From Chromatiaceae bacterium (GTDB lineage Bacteria; Pseudomonadota; Gammaproteobacteria; Chromatiales; Chromatiaceae): a stretch of DNA of 64,000 bases. The notes below the pieces were generated by a model, which was not told where the DNA came from, searched no databases, and was given only the letters and a program-made list of their open reading frames with translations. This document shows positions 44,920 to 54,942 of this stretch, one piece after another. A program made the translations under genes and the position numbers. Within the stretch, counting starts at the first letter, position 1. Each line of letters opens with the position of its first letter. The stretch spans positions 2,630,501-2,694,500 of the forward strand of contig CP037918.1 in NCBI GenBank assembly GCA_019356535.1, in the 5' to 3' direction.

Positions 44920-45579
44920 ATGAACCAGGACGAAATGAAGAAGCTCGCCGCCCAGGCCGCGCTGGAGTATCTGCCCGACGGTGGCATCATCGGCATCGGC
45001 ACCGGCTCGACCGTGAACCATTTCATCGACGCGCTGGCCCCCATCAAGGGCCGCTTCGAAGGCGCCGTATCCAGCTCCGAGGCCTCCACCGAACGGCTCA
45101 AGGCCGTCGGCATCCCGGTGCTGGACCTCAACGCTGTCGGTGAACTGGAGATCTACGTCGATGGTGCCGACGAGTCCAACCGTCACCTGCAACTGATCAA
45201 GGGCGGGGGCGGCGCACTCACCCGTGAGAAGATCATCGCCGCAGCCAGCAAGCGCTTTGTGTGCATCGCCGACGAGACCAAGCTAGTGGACGTGCTGGGC
45301 ACCTTCCCGCTGCCGGTCGAGGTCATCCCCATGGCGCGCAGCTACGTGGCGCGCGAGCTGGTCAAGCTGGGCGGCAACCCGGTGTGGCGCGAGAACTTCG
45401 TCACCGACAACGGCAACCTGATCCTCGACGTGCACAACCTCGAGATCATGGAACCGGCGCACCTGGAAACCACCATCAACCAGATCGCAGGCGTGGTCAC
45501 CGTAGGCCTGTTCGCCCATCGGGGTGCCGACGTGCTCATCCTCGGCACCCCGGAAGGCCCGAAGGTCATCGAGCCCTGA
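44920..45579 (+). CDS. rpiA: Ribose-5-phosphate isomerase A
   Basis: A 219-residue isomerase interconverting ribose-5-phosphate and ribulose-5-phosphate in the pentose phosphate pathway and Calvin cycle. Active-site motifs [30 protein letters not shown] and [10 protein letters not shown] are intact. The length is the usual one for RpiA. RBS AGGA lies upstream of ATG 44920. Confidence 0.97.
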   Translation: MNQDEMKKLAAQAALEYLPDGGIIGIGTGSTVNHFIDALAPIKGRFEGAVSSSEASTERLKAVGIPVLDLNAVGELEIYVDGADESNRHLQLIKGGGGALTREKIIAAASKRFVCIADETKLVDVLGTFPLPVEVIPMARSYVARELVKLGGNPVWRENFVTDNGNLILDVHNLEIMEPAHLETTINQIAGVVTVGLFAHRGADVLILGTPEGPKVIEP

Positions 45580-45885
45580 GCGCGGAAGGTTTTTTCTTCA
45601 CGACAAGGAAAACCCGCCCCCTTCCCTGGGGGCGGGCATTACCGCCAGTCACAACCCTCCGATCCCTGGAGACCGCTTCCTTGCCCCGGGCCTCCCCGCC
45701 CGAGCCGCACATCCCTGACGGCGGAACCATTGTCGTCCCTGTATCTCTTGCCGTCATCAGGAAATCACGTCTGTGCTTGTAGGAAAAATCTGATCCGATA
45801 ATTGAGCTCAGAGTAGTAACTCATGGGCCGGCAGAGGCCGTCTCTCCAAAATCGAATTTTTACTTTGACCCCAAATTACGGCGGG
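45580..45885. other. Gene-free gap rpiA-porin
   Basis: No convincing gene. It holds a GC hairpin CCCGCCCCC / GGGGGCGGG at about 45615-45638, followed on the minus strand by TTTTCC, and some AT-rich stretches near 45780-45870. Confidence 0.5.
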
Positions 45886-45913
45886 CAACAAAAACGGGGC
45901 CCGAAGGCCCCGT
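45886..45913 (-). terminator. Rho-independent terminator of porin gene
   Basis: On the minus strand, ACGGGGCC-TTCG-GGCCCCGT followed by TTTTG; it lies 28 bases after the porin stop. Confidence 0.88.
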
Positions 45914-45940
45914 CGAGAGTCACCGATTCCGATCAGGCGA

Positions 45941-46987
45941 TCAGAAGGTGTGGATCATGCCCAGTGCGAAATTGCTGGTGTCTGCGGTACCGGCGTTATC
46001 CTGGTTGGCATAAGCTGCATACACCTGGGTGCGCTTGCTGAACTTGTGGCCCACACCGATGCCGAAGCGCTTGACCGTGTTGTTTGCGCCGCTCGGATCC
46101 TTTTCACCGTAGGTGACCGCGACGTAGTTGTTGCCGAAGTTAGCCTTGCCAGACAAAGCCCAAATAGTGTGATCGTCGCCGGCGACACCATCGATATCGC
46201 TCTTGTCTTCGTACTGGGCGCCCACAGTGAAGTCACCGAAGGTGTAGCTGGCACCCACCTGCCACATCTTCTGGTCAACGAGGTTAGTAGCGGTGCTGTT
46301 GGCTGCATTGTTCACGTCGCCGCTGAAGACCTCATAGCCGATACCGACCTTGAGGCCGCCACCACCGTAGATCACGGCCAAGGAGTAGGCGTCGGCCAAG
46401 CCGTTGGCTGGGTTATCCGTGGCAGCGGTTTTACCGGTACCCTCACCCGGCACCACGGCGGCGGCCACGGTCACGCCGGAGAAGTTAGGCGAGATGTAGG
46501 CGATGGCATTGTCAGCACGCTTTTCAGTGAAGCCGAGCTCGTTGAGGTCAGCAGGGGTACCATCCAGGACGTCGGTACCAGAGGCGTAGTAAGCGACCTT
46601 GGCCGGGGTGTCGTGACGGCCGGCCAGCACGGTACCGAAGCTGCCGGACAGGCCAACGTAGGCGTTACGAGCAGAAATGGGGGTACCACTCGTCGTGCCA
46701 ATCGTGTTGCCATTAGCATCCTTGACATCATTTTTTGCGCCACCATCAGTGACGTCGTAGCCCATCTCGTACTTGAAGATGGCCTTCAGACCGTTGCCCA
46801 GGTCTTCGGAACCTTTGATGCCGATGCGCGAGGCGTTGCTGTTGACGGTGTAGTTGTCGCCCTTATCACCGTTGTCGTTGGCCTGGATGGAGACGTTTAC
46901 CTTGCCGTACAGGGTGGTGTCGGCGGCTACAGCAGCCGGCGCGGCCACGACGGCGGCGATGGCAGCAGCGATAAGCTTCTTGTTCAT
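45941..46987 (-). CDS. Outer-membrane porin, gram-negative type
   Basis: A 348-residue trimeric beta-barrel porin. Signal peptide 1-22 (MNKKLIAAAIAAVVAAPAAV, cleavage near AVAA), then DTTLYGKVNVSIQANDNGDK and SRIGIKGSEDLGNGLKAIFK, both typical of the general porin family. It ends in GMIHTF with the C-terminal Phe used for barrel assembly. Alternating hydrophobic strands run through the sequence. ATG at 46987 is chosen by the signal peptide. The gene has a more AT-rich, optimised codon use than its neighbours, as highly expressed porins do. Confidence 0.92.
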   Translation of the reverse strand: MNKKLIAAAIAAVVAAPAAVAADTTLYGKVNVSIQANDNGDKGDNYTVNSNASRIGIKGSEDLGNGLKAIFKYEMGYDVTDGGAKNDVKDANGNTIGTTSGTPISARNAYVGLSGSFGTVLAGRHDTPAKVAYYASGTDVLDGTPADLNELGFTEKRADNAIAYISPNFSGVTVAAAVVPGEGTGKTAATDNPANGLADAYSLAVIYGGGGLKVGIGYEVFSGDVNNAANSTATNLVDQKMWQVGASYTFGDFTVGAQYEDKSDIDGVAGDDHTIWALSGKANFGNNYVAVTYGEKDPSGANNTVKRFGIGVGHKFSKRTQVYAAYANQDNAGTADTSNFALGMIHTF

Positions 46988-47319
46988 GTCAGAACTCCCG
47001 CAAATGGTTGAAGGGTTGATTTGCATGGGCAATGGTAGTGTGACGTGCAACACATTGCAAGTCCTCTTTTGCAAAAAAAACACGCCGCCGCGTCGCCTGT
47101 TGGCTTTTTGCAACACTATTTAGATTCAATGACTTGGGTCACCGTTGTGATGCAAAAAGCGAAGAATGCCGAGATTCCGGGCTCTTCCACGACGGAGCAC
47201 TCCGTGAAGTTCGAGGGGACGGCCCGACAAGCCGGGAAAGAGGCAGAGCGGAGGTGTTGCCACAACTCATATACTCTCAGTGCCCCCACACCCCCGGGGG
47301 AGGATGAAAGAGTGCGCCA
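46988..47319. other. Gene-free gap porin-rpsI
   Basis: About 330 bases with no gene. On the minus strand it should carry the porin promoter; a weak candidate is TTGCAA then TACCAT with a 17-base spacer near 47030-47060. The sequence is AT-richer than the average. Confidence 0.4.
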
Positions 47320-47347
47320 ACGCAAAAGGCCCCTTTCGGGGCCCTTG
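47320..47347 (-). terminator. Rho-independent terminator after rpsI
   Basis: On the minus strand, AAGGGCCCC-GAAA-GGGGCCTT followed by TTG. It lies 26 bases after the rpsI stop and closes the rplM-rpsI unit. Confidence 0.8.
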
Positions 47348-47372
47348 CTTGTGAAAATTCGGCGCGACGCGA

Positions 47373-47765
47373 TCAGCGCTTGGAGTACTGAGGACGCTTG
47401 CGCGCCTTGTGCAGACCCACCTTCTTGCGCTCGACCATGCGGGCGTCGCGGGTCAGCAGACCGGCCTGGCGCAGCGGGGCGCGCAGCGACTCGTCGTAGG
47501 CCAGCAGGGCGCGGGCGATGCCGTGACGGATGGCACCGGCCTGGCCAGTGTTGCCGCCACCCTTGACGGTGACCTTGACGTCGAGCTTGTTCAGGTTGTC
47601 AGTGAGCACCAGCGGCTGGCGCACCACCATGCGTGCGGTCTCGCGGCCGAAGAACTCGTCGAGTGCGCGGCCGTTGACGGTGATCTTGCCGCTACCGGGC
47701 GACAGGAAGACGCGGGCAGTGGAGGTCTTGCGACGACCGGTTCCGTAGTTCGCTTGCATTGCCAT
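47373..47765 (-). CDS. rpsI: 30S ribosomal protein S9
   Basis: A 130-residue ribosomal protein. Family features: [40 protein letters not shown], and the C-terminal KRPQYSKR whose tail reaches the P-site. It follows rplM by 10 bases in the usual operon order. Confidence 0.98.
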   Translation of the reverse strand: MAMQANYGTGRRKTSTARVFLSPGSGKITVNGRALDEFFGRETARMVVRQPLVLTDNLNKLDVKVTVKGGGNTGQAGAIRHGIARALLAYDESLRAPLRQAGLLTRDARMVERKKVGLHKARKRPQYSKR

Positions 47766-47775
47766 GACGACTCTC

Positions 47776-48207
47776 TCAGATATCCAGCGGCTTGGGCTGT
47801 TGGGCCTGGTGGGGGTGCTCGGGGCCGGCGAAGATGCGCAGCTTCTTCATCATGGCGCGGCCCAGCGGGGTGCGCGGCAGCATGCCGCGAACGGCCGTCT
47901 CAAGCACGCGCTCGGGCGCCTTCTGCAAAAGCTTCTCCAGGCTGATCGACTTGAGGTTGCCGATGTAACCGGTGTGATGATAGTACATCTTGTCCTTCAT
48001 CTTGTTGCCGGTGACCCGGATCTTCTCGGCGTTGACCACGACGATGTAGTCGCCGGTGTCCACGTGCGGCGTGAAGATGGGCTTGTGCTTGCCTTTCAGA
48101 CGACGCGCGATCTCGGAGGCGAGACGGCCGAGGGTCTTGCCTTCGGCGTCCACGACGTACCAGTCGCGGCGGACTTCTGCGGGTTTGGCGCTGACCGTGG
48201 TTTTCAT
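47776..48207 (-). CDS. rplM: 50S ribosomal protein L13
   Basis: A 143-residue ribosomal protein. Conserved segments: [60 protein letters not shown] and [23 protein letters not shown] 48207 ([16 protein letters not shown]) is the family start. Transcribed first in the operon, from the promoter at 48280-48308. Confidence 0.98.
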   Translation of the reverse strand: MKTTVSAKPAEVRRDWYVVDAEGKTLGRLASEIARRLKGKHKPIFTPHVDTGDYIVVVNAEKIRVTGNKMKDKMYYHHTGYIGNLKSISLEKLLQKAPERVLETAVRGMLPRTPLGRAMMKKLRIFAGPEHPHQAQQPKPLDI

Positions 48208-48279
48208 TTTCCTGCTCCAGCGGGGCCTGTGCGCAGGCCACCAGGACTCGGGTTCAAGTGGTTTCACGAAAGGGCGCGA

Positions 48280-48308
48280 ATATTAGCGCCCCTGGCGTCA
48301 ATTGACAA
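48280..48308 (-). promoter_or_regulatory. Promoter of rplM-rpsI
   Basis: On the minus strand, TTGTCA (48303-48308), 17-base spacer, TAATAT (48280-48285). A good sigma-70 match 73 bases upstream of rplM. Confidence 0.75.
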
Positions 48309-48335
48309 GCACTTTCGCGCCGCTTGACCACAACG

Positions 48336-48368
48336 CAAAAAAAACGCGTGGCGGGGGGGTGCCACGCG
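48336..48368 (-). terminator. Rho-independent terminator of 2Fe-2S gene
   Basis: On the minus strand, CGCGTGGC / GCCACGCG with a loop of C residues, then eight U. It lies 148 bases downstream of the 2Fe-2S protein stop; nothing else in that 148-base space looks like a gene. Confidence 0.85.
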
Positions 48369-48515
48369 AAATGTAACCACCAAAGGAGGATGGAGGGGAA
48401 CTGACTCGATGAATCAGTATGTGAGAAGTTTCTGATATTCCTGTGCGGCAGTCAAGAGAACCAATTCACATCGCGCGCCGGTCTTCAGCGACATCCGACA
48501 AACCGGACGGGTGCC

Positions 48516-48842
48516 TCAGATGGAGTCGTCACGGTCGATGAGCAGGCGCTCCACCCGCCGGCCGTGGCGCAGATGCTCCTCGATGATCTCGTCCAGATCA
48601 CGCTGATCGACGTAGGTGTACCAGGTCTCCTCGGGATAGACGACGATCACCGGTCCCTGCTCGCAGCGATCCAGGCAGCCGGCGGTGTTGATACGCACAC
48701 GGCCCACCCCGTGGATACCCAGCGCCTTGCAGCGCTGCTTGACGTACTCGCGGGCCTCGCGCGCACCGCAATCGTTGCACGCAGGCCGGCCATCATCGCG
48801 CTGGTTGGTGCAGAAAAAGACATGGTACTGGTAGCGGCTCAT
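48516..48842 (-). CDS. Thioredoxin-like 2Fe-2S ferredoxin
   Basis: A 108-residue protein of the thioredoxin-like 2Fe-2S family. Cluster ligands fit Cys11, Cys22 or Cys25, Cys56 and Cys60 (HVFFCTNQRDDGRPACNDCG and INTAGCLDRCEQGP). It has the VVYPEETWYTYV strand typical of the family. It is divergent from the GlcF-like gene (69-base gap). A physiological partner is not known; the small size argues for a stand-alone electron carrier. Confidence 0.88.
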   Translation of the reverse strand: MSRYQYHVFFCTNQRDDGRPACNDCGAREAREYVKQRCKALGIHGVGRVRINTAGCLDRCEQGPVIVVYPEETWYTYVDQRDLDEIIEEHLRHGRRVERLLIDRDDSI

Positions 48843-48911
48843 CTTGTATCTCGCTCTCGCTGGGTAGATTCAGCCATTATACTGGTGCGCCCTGCAACTG
48901 CCCCCAACACC

Positions 48912-50042
48912 ATGAACGACCGCGACGCCGCCTTGCAGGCTGCAGATCACTGCGTGAAATGCGGCCTGTGCCTGCCATATTGCCCCACCTATCGGTTGTA
49001 TGCCGATGAGGCCGATTCACCACGCGGCCGTATCGCCCTGGCCGACGGCCTGTTGCGCGGCATGCTGGCGCCCGACGCCACCCTGCGCGAGCACCTGGAG
49101 CGCTGCCTGCTGTGCCGCGCCTGCGAGGTGCATTGCCCTTCTGGCGTAAAGTTCAGTCGCATTATCGATGCCGCACGCAATGAACTGGGGCCACGTCAGA
49201 CCGTCCCTTCGCTCGATCGCCCGCTGGCACGCCTGGGGCTCGCCCTGGCCCGCAACCTGCCACTACCGGGAAGCCGGGCCCGGCTGGCACGTGCCCTGAC
49301 AGGCGGCGGTTCAGCACCTGCCTCCGGCCACTATCCTCCACCAGGCACCCCGCGAAGCCGCCTGGGCCTCCTCACCGGCTGTGTGACCGGCACCCAGCAG
49401 GCCGGCGCGCTGCATGCGGCGATCCGCCTGCTCAACGCCCTGGGTCACGAGGTGGTGATCCCGCCCGCGGCAACCTGTTGTGGTGCCCTGGCCGCACACC
49501 ATGGCGATCCGGCAACCGCCGCCCGCCAGGCCGATGCACTGCGCAAGGCTTTTGCGAACCTCGACGGCATGGTCGCCATCGCCAGCGGCTGCGCCCTACA
49601 ACTGCACGAGACCCTGCCCGAGCTTGGCCCCGAGGACCTCGTCACGCGCCTCGCCCGGGAGCTGCCGGAATCAAGCCTGCGCTTCGCCCCTGTTGACGCC
49701 CGGGTAGCCCTGCATGCCCCCTGCACCCTGGCCAACGGCCTGCGCCGGGGAGACGATCTGCCGCGTCTGATGGGCTGCCTGCCGGACACCGACTGGCGGC
49801 CGCTGGGCCAGCCTGGCGACTGCTGTGGCGCGGCCGGCATGCACCTGCTGACCCAGCGCGCACAGGCCGAACGACTGCGCCAATCCCTGCTCGACCAGTT
49901 GCTGCGCGAACGCCCCGCACTGCTGCTCACCAGTAACATCGGCTGCGCCCTGCATCTGGCAGAAGGCGCACGGGCGCACGGGCTGGAGATCGAGGTCCTG
50001 CACCCGGTGGAACTGCTGGCACGGCAACTCGAGCAGGCCTGA
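48912..50042 (+). CDS. GlcF-like iron-sulfur protein
   Basis: A 376-residue protein like the glycolate oxidase iron-sulfur subunit or heterodisulfide-reductase subunits. Two 4Fe-4S motifs: Cys14-x2-Cys17-x2-Cys20-x3-Cys24 (CVKCGLCLPYC) and a second set around CLLCRACEVHCPSG. Two CCG domains follow (ATCCGALAAHHG and GDCCGAAGMHLL). ATG at 48912 is chosen; the frame upstream overlaps the divergent gene. No flavin-binding GlcD/GlcE partner is adjacent, so the true redox partner and substrate are undetermined. A TATACT box at 48878-48883 could be the promoter. Confidence 0.82.
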   Translation: MNDRDAALQAADHCVKCGLCLPYCPTYRLYADEADSPRGRIALADGLLRGMLAPDATLREHLERCLLCRACEVHCPSGVKFSRIIDAARNELGPRQTVPSLDRPLARLGLALARNLPLPGSRARLARALTGGGSAPASGHYPPPGTPRSRLGLLTGCVTGTQQAGALHAAIRLLNALGHEVVIPPAATCCGALAAHHGDPATAARQADALRKAFANLDGMVAIASGCALQLHETLPELGPEDLVTRLARELPESSLRFAPVDARVALHAPCTLANGLRRGDDLPRLMGCLPDTDWRPLGQPGDCCGAAGMHLLTQRAQAERLRQSLLDQLLRERPALLLTSNIGCALHLAEGARAHGLEIEVLHPVELLARQLEQA

Positions 50043-50135
50043 GCACGCGCCATCGTCCGGCCCGGTTGCCGCACCGGCTCCCGGAATACCGGCAAAACAT
50101 CCGGGCCAAGCACCATTTCCGCTACAATCACCCGT

Positions 50136-50780
50136 ATGAGCGATCGACACTACAACACCGCCGACACCCTGCTGCTGAGCTTCGACCAGGCCCTGCGCAC
50201 CCTGTTCGGCCAGCCGAAAGTCACCGGCCGTCCCAACCCGGCCGAAAACATCGAAGAGACCGAGCTGGATGAGCGCCAGCGCGACCACATCGCCCGCCTG
50301 CTGCGCATCGACCATACCGGTGAGGTGTGCGCCCAAGGGCTGTACCAGGGGCAGGCACTCACCGCGCGCGATCCGCAGGTGCGTGATGCCATGGAGCAGT
50401 CAGCCGACGAGGAGAACGACCATCTCGCCTGGTGCCAGCAACGCATCAAGGAACTGGGAGGACGCACCAGCCTGCTCAACCCGCTGTGGTACGCGGGCTC
50501 ACTCGCCATCGGCGCAACGGCCGGGCTGGCCGGCGACCGCTGGAGCCTGGGCTTTGTCGGCGAGACCGAACGCCAGGTCGAGGCCCACCTGCAGTCCCAC
50601 CTCAGCGAGATCCCCCCCGAAGACCACCGCTCGCGCGCCATCCTCGAGCAGATGAAGATCGACGAGATCGAACACGGCGAGAAGGCCATGCGCCATGGCG
50701 GAGCCGAATTGCCCGCACCAGTGAAACTGGCGATGAAGCTGGCATCGAAGGTGATGACAAAGTCGGTCTATTACCTCTGA
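50136..50780 (+). CDS. coq7: Ubiquinone hydroxylase Coq7
   Basis: A 214-residue di-iron carboxylate monooxygenase that hydroxylates demethoxyubiquinone. Iron ligands: [33 protein letters not shown], and [18 protein letters not shown]. It is the Coq7 type that replaces UbiF in many proteobacteria, complementing UbiH and UbiI at 36-39 kb. Membrane anchoring in the family is through a hydrophobic helix ([15 protein letters not shown]). Confidence 0.95.
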   Translation: MSDRHYNTADTLLLSFDQALRTLFGQPKVTGRPNPAENIEETELDERQRDHIARLLRIDHTGEVCAQGLYQGQALTARDPQVRDAMEQSADEENDHLAWCQQRIKELGGRTSLLNPLWYAGSLAIGATAGLAGDRWSLGFVGETERQVEAHLQSHLSEIPPEDHRSRAILEQMKIDEIEHGEKAMRHGGAELPAPVKLAMKLASKVMTKSVYYL

Positions 50781-50947
50781 ATCGGTCTACGATGCAACAG
50801 TCGGCGTAACACCAGATTTCAAGGCGCCAGGCTTCAGTACGGCAGCAACATCTCACAGGGTTGAAGCGCAAGGGGCGCCTGACCTCAATATGCTATCTTC
50901 TTCCGCCCATCAGCAACTTCTCATCAGCCATCGTTCGAGGTTCCAAC

Positions 50948-51456
50948 ATGAAACTGCACATAGGCGGCAAGCAGGTAAAGGCCGGCTGGAAGATTCTCAA
51001 TGCCCAGAAATTTGACGGTGTCGACTATGTCGGCGACATCACCGACCTGTCACAGTTTGCGGATGAAAGCTGCGAAGAGGTCTACGCGAGCCACGTGCTG
51101 GAACATGTCAACCAAGCTCAGGCCCTGCCAACCCTCAAGGGTATCCACCGTATCCTGAAGAAGGGGGCCGCTTCTACGTTTCGGTGCCCGACCTGGATAT
51201 CCTGTGCCACACCTTCATAGCGCCCCTGGCGCCGCCAGAGGTAAAGTTCCACGTCATGCGCATGATGTTTGGCGGACAGGTCGATCCCTATGACTTCCAT
51301 TACTTTGGCTGGAACCAGCAGTTCCTGACCCAGTACCTCTCGGAAGCCGGGTTTTCCCGGGTCGAGCGCGTAGCTGAATTCGGGCTGTTCGACGATACCA
51401 GCAGCTACAAGCCCTATGGAGCCCCCATCAGCCTGAACATGATTGCCACCAAATAG
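50948..51456 (+). pseudogene. Frameshifted SAM-methyltransferase-like gene
   Basis: Two frames together make one protein of about 170 residues. Frame 1 (from ATG 50948) gives MKLHIGGKQVKAGWKILNAQ, DYVGDITDLSQFADESCEEV and ASHVLEHV, then HRILKKG. In the next frame the protein continues RFYVSVPDLDILCHTFIAP, FHVMRMMFGGQVDPYDFHYF and ends SLNMIATK. The switch lies at the G-run AAGAAGGGGGCCGC (about 51160-51175): one more G would restore GGRFYVSVPDLD. The fold resembles small class I methyltransferases. It could be a pseudogene, a base-calling error in a homopolymer, or a slippage site. Confidence 0.8.
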
Positions 51457-51489
51457 CAGAACCCGGGCAACAATGGACGGGGGACATCA

Positions 51490-53739
51490 TCAGCCGCGAC
51501 ACATTGCTTCGAATGCCTCTTCGAGATGGCGGACGAAGCGCGGGGCATCGGTCAACGGCGACTGCCGCATGCGTTCGCGCATTCCCGCACGCAAGGCATC
51601 CAGCGTTTCGAGATCATCTGCCAGTTCGACCGCCTTTTCGATGTAGGCCTCCTTGTCCGGTACCGCCAACTCCGGAAGGCCGATATTGCTCAACTGACTG
51701 AAACCGACGCGCGCTCGATGGGTCTGGCCTGTCAGCGAAACGACCGGTACCCCCATCCACAGGGCCTCACAGGTGGTCGTGGTGCCGCAATAGGGAAAGG
51801 GATCCAGCCCGATGTCGAGCTCACCATAGCGCGACAAGTGCTCCACCAGCCCCTTGTCCGGCTCCAGAACCGACACACGTTCACGCTCGATACCGCGACT
51901 CTCGAACAGTGAGATCACGTGCTCCCGTGTCTGCGCGTGCTTGAAGGCAAACGACTTCAACATCACCCGGCTATCCGGCACGCGAAGCAGGATATCGGCC
52001 CACAGATCCAGTACCTCGTCGTTGAGCTTGTTGTAATTGTTGAATGTTCCGAAGGTAACGTAACCCTTTTCCTTCGCCGGTGTGGGTGCTACAGGTGGGG
52101 CCTCTGTCGGAGGCGAATAGACGGAGAAGACCTCTGGCAGACGCCACAGGGTTTCCGTGTGCCACTGCTCGGTCAACCCCTCCGGATCGGTATAGGCATC
52201 GACAATGCGGTAGTCCATGCGCGAGAGGCCGGTGGTTGCCGGATAGCCCAACCAGGTCACCTGCAAGGGTGCAGGCCGATAGGCAAACAACGGCAGGCGG
52301 TGCCCTGCGGTCAAACCGGAGAGATCCACCAGGATATCGATCTTGTCAGCAGCAATCAGGGATGCCGCCTTGGCATCATCCACCGACTCGATGAAACGCC
52401 AGTGCGGCACATGCTGCTGCATGCTGGCCGTCATGTCGTCCTGCGAGCGGCTGTTGTCATAGACGAACACCTCGAAACGCGAAGCATCGAGATTTTCGAA
52501 TACCGGCTTCATGAAATAGCCAACCGAATGACGCCGTAGATCAGCCGAGACGAACCCGAGGCGAATACGCCCATCCCGAGCCCGGACGCACCCACGGCGG
52601 CGCCTGATTCGTGGGGCAGTGCGGCTTTCGACATCAGCCATGTAATGTCGCGCGGTGGCCACCAGTTCCTCTTCTCGTTCGCCAGGCAGGTAGTGACGCA
52701 AAAAGGTGCCTGCCGAGTTTGCCGCTGGATTCAATGGCGCCTTGTCCAACACCTTGCGATACCAGTGCACGGATTTTTCGATCAATCCGAATTCCGAATA
52801 ACACTGGGCAAAGGTCGTCTCGATCTCGATATCGCCCGAATCCCGCAAGGGAGACAGCAAAGCCAACGCCTGTTCGAGATCTCCACCCTTGGCGGTAGCC
52901 AGGGCCTGTCGGCAGAGTGCACCCTTGTTTGTCGGATCGAGAGCCCGTAGGGTGCCAGCCACCTCGGCTGCGCCTTCCCAATCGCCGTGCGCTGCCAGTG
53001 CAGCTTCGAGATTCTCCAGAAAGAAGGGCTCTCTGGGACGTTCGGACAAAAGCCGCCGATAGATCGTGATGGCATCCTGAGGACGCCCCTGCTTGACAGC
53101 GAGCAGGCCTCGATTGAGCACTGTCTGGAGCGTAGGCCCGGCGATCCGCTCGGCCTTGTCCAGCATCTGCTCGGCAATCTCCAACTCGCCTGTCACGCTG
53201 TGCAGGACAGCCAAGTTGATGTAGCCATCCACATGCTCGGGATGAATGCCGATCAAATGTTGGAAATTCTGTTGTGCCTCGGCGTACCGCCCCAGCTGTG
53301 CCAATGCAACCCCATAGCTGGTCATCACCTGCGGATCCCTGGGCCGTTTCTTGAGCGCCTTGCGCAGGTACTGGACTGCGTCATCAAAACGTTCGAGCCG
53401 CAAGGCTGCCGTGCCCGTGTTGTAGAGGGTGACGAAATCCGCCGGTTTGAGCGAAAGTGCCTTTCGATAGGCATCATAGGCTGCGAGGAAGTCCTGCTCT
53501 CCTGCACAGGCATCGGCCAGCGCACGATAGACGAGATGAGTTCCCTGCCCCCTGCTGATCAGGTCTTGGGTGAAACGGCGCACATCCGGGAACCTTCCGG
53601 CTTGCAAGCCTTGTTGCAGTTGTTGCGCCAATTGCGCCTCGCCCGCTCGCCCCGCGTTCGAGGGCGCCGATCTTCCGCAGCAATGCTTGTACTTGCGCCC
53701 ACTGCCACAAGGACAGGGTGCATTGCGGGCCGTACTCAT
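51490..53739 (-). CDS. SEC-C/TPR O-GlcNAc-transferase-like protein (GT41)
   Basis: A 749-residue protein. The N-terminus is a SEC-C zinc motif (Cys9, Cys11, then His19/Cys20-Cys21; [14 protein letters not shown]). Residues about 45-340 are TPR repeats. The C-terminal half (about 375-749) is a glycosyltransferase family 41 (SPINDLY/OGT-like) domain with [37 protein letters not shown] and [19 protein letters not shown], which correspond to the catalytic His, Lys and UDP-binding parts of OGT. It should glycosylate proteins in the cytoplasm. It overlaps hemE by four bases; the target is unknown. Alternative: a sugar-polymer transferase. Confidence 0.88.
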   Translation of the reverse strand: MSTARNAPCPCGSGRKYKHCCGRSAPSNAGRAGEAQLAQQLQQGLQAGRFPDVRRFTQDLISRGQGTHLVYRALADACAGEQDFLAAYDAYRKALSLKPADFVTLYNTGTAALRLERFDDAVQYLRKALKKRPRDPQVMTSYGVALAQLGRYAEAQQNFQHLIGIHPEHVDGYINLAVLHSVTGELEIAEQMLDKAERIAGPTLQTVLNRGLLAVKQGRPQDAITIYRRLLSERPREPFFLENLEAALAAHGDWEGAAEVAGTLRALDPTNKGALCRQALATAKGGDLEQALALLSPLRDSGDIEIETTFAQCYSEFGLIEKSVHWYRKVLDKAPLNPAANSAGTFLRHYLPGEREEELVATARHYMADVESRTAPRIRRRRGCVRARDGRIRLGFVSADLRRHSVGYFMKPVFENLDASRFEVFVYDNSRSQDDMTASMQQHVPHWRFIESVDDAKAASLIAADKIDILVDLSGLTAGHRLPLFAYRPAPLQVTWLGYPATTGLSRMDYRIVDAYTDPEGLTEQWHTETLWRLPEVFSVYSPPTEAPPVAPTPAKEKGYVTFGTFNNYNKLNDEVLDLWADILLRVPDSRVMLKSFAFKHAQTREHVISLFESRGIERERVSVLEPDKGLVEHLSRYGELDIGLDPFPYCGTTTTCEALWMGVPVVSLTGQTHRARVGFSQLSNIGLPELAVPDKEAYIEKAVELADDLETLDALRAGMRERMRQSPLTDAPRFVRHLEEAFEAMCRG

Positions 53740-54815
53740 TCTCGGATCGTTTCCAGATGATAAGCCCGACTCAACTCATGCACCGCCTCGACCATAGCGG
53801 CGGCGTGCTCCGGCGGAATCTCGGGATGGATGCCATGGCCCAGGTTGAAGACATGCCCCGAGCCCTTGCCATAGCTCTCCAGGATCTCGGCCACCGCACG
53901 GCGGATGGCCTCGGGCGAGGCATAGAGGGTGCAGGGGTCGAGATTGCCTTGCAGCGCCACGCGATCACCGACGCGACGGCGCGCGTCGCCGATGTCGATG
54001 GTCCAGTCGAGCCCCAGGGCGTCGGCACCGGTGTCGGCCATCATTTCCAGCCAGCCCATGCCGCCCTTGGTGAACAGGATCACCGGCACACGGCGGCCTT
54101 CGGCCTCGCGGTTGAGGCCATCGACGATGCGTTGCATGTAGGCCAGGGAGAAGGCCGCGTAGTCGCGCGGTGTCAGGGTGCCGCCCCAGGTGTCGAAGAT
54201 CATCACCGCCTGGGCGCCGGCCGCGATCTGCGCGTTGAGATAGGCCGTCACAGCGTCGGCCAGCTTACCGAGCAAGGTATGCATCAGTTCGGGAGCGTCG
54301 AACAGCATGCCCTTGGAGCGGGCGAAGTTCTTGGTGCTGCCACCCTCGACCATGTAGGTGGCCAAGGTCCAGGGACTGCCGGAGAAGCCGATCAGCGGCA
54401 CCCGCCCATCGAGCTCGCGACGGATGGTGCGCACCGCGTCCATGACGTAGCCGAGGTCGTCTTCCATGTCCGGCACGCCCAGCGCCTCAATGGCGGCACG
54501 GTCACGCACCGGACGCTCGAACTTCGGCCCCTCGCCCTCGCCGAAGTACAGTCCCAGACCCATGGCATCGGGGATGGTGAGGATGTCAGAGAAGAGGATG
54601 GCTGCATCCAGCGGGAAACGCTCCAGCGGCTGGATGGTCACCTCGCAGGCCAGTTCGGGATTCTTGCACAGGTCGAGAAAACTGCCCGCCTTGGCGCGGG
54701 TGGCGCGGTACTCCGGCAGGTAACGACCGGCCTGGCGCATCATCCACACCGGGGTCATGTCCACGGGTTCGCGTAGCAGGGCGCGCAGGAAACGGTCGTT
54801 TTTCAGTTCAGTCAT
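53736..54815 (-). CDS. hemE: Uroporphyrinogen decarboxylase HemE
   Basis: A 359-residue enzyme decarboxylating uroporphyrinogen III to coproporphyrinogen III in haem synthesis. Active-site segments: [40 protein letters not shown] and [15 protein letters not shown]. Length is typical. It sits 126 bases downstream of gltD and overlaps the OGT-like gene by four bases. Confidence 0.97.
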   Translation of the reverse strand: MTELKNDRFLRALLREPVDMTPVWMMRQAGRYLPEYRATRAKAGSFLDLCKNPELACEVTIQPLERFPLDAAILFSDILTIPDAMGLGLYFGEGEGPKFERPVRDRAAIEALGVPDMEDDLGYVMDAVRTIRRELDGRVPLIGFSGSPWTLATYMVEGGSTKNFARSKGMLFDAPELMHTLLGKLADAVTAYLNAQIAAGAQAVMIFDTWGGTLTPRDYAAFSLAYMQRIVDGLNREAEGRRVPVILFTKGGMGWLEMMADTGADALGLDWTIDIGDARRRVGDRVALQGNLDPCTLYASPEAIRRAVAEILESYGKGSGHVFNLGHGIHPEIPPEHAAAMVEAVHELSRAYHLETIRE

Positions 54816-54821
54816 AAGTTT

Positions 54822-54942
54822 TCACCGCCAAGGGCGCAAAGGGCGCCAAGAAGGTTGTCATGGTCTGTTGCCGGGCATCCCGACTCTCCCCCGCGGGGGA
54901 GAGAACCGAGCGACCTTGGCGTCCTTTGCGGCTCCACCCGGT
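54822..54942. repeat. Composite inverted-repeat element
   Basis: Fills the hemE-gltD gap. Outer arms CCGCCAAGGGCGCAAAGGGC (54828-54847) and the inverted CCTTGGCGTCCTTTGCGGCT (54914-54933) flank the perfect 20-base palindrome CTCTCCCCCGCGGGGGAGAG (54884-54903). Same arm family as 21209-21725 and 56415-56496. Confidence 0.75.

Noticed and set aside
45615..45638. GC-rich hairpin after rpiA as its terminator
   Set aside because: No T-run on the plus strand follows (CATTACC). It fits a minus-strand terminator better, but no minus-strand gene ends just upstream. Left unassigned.
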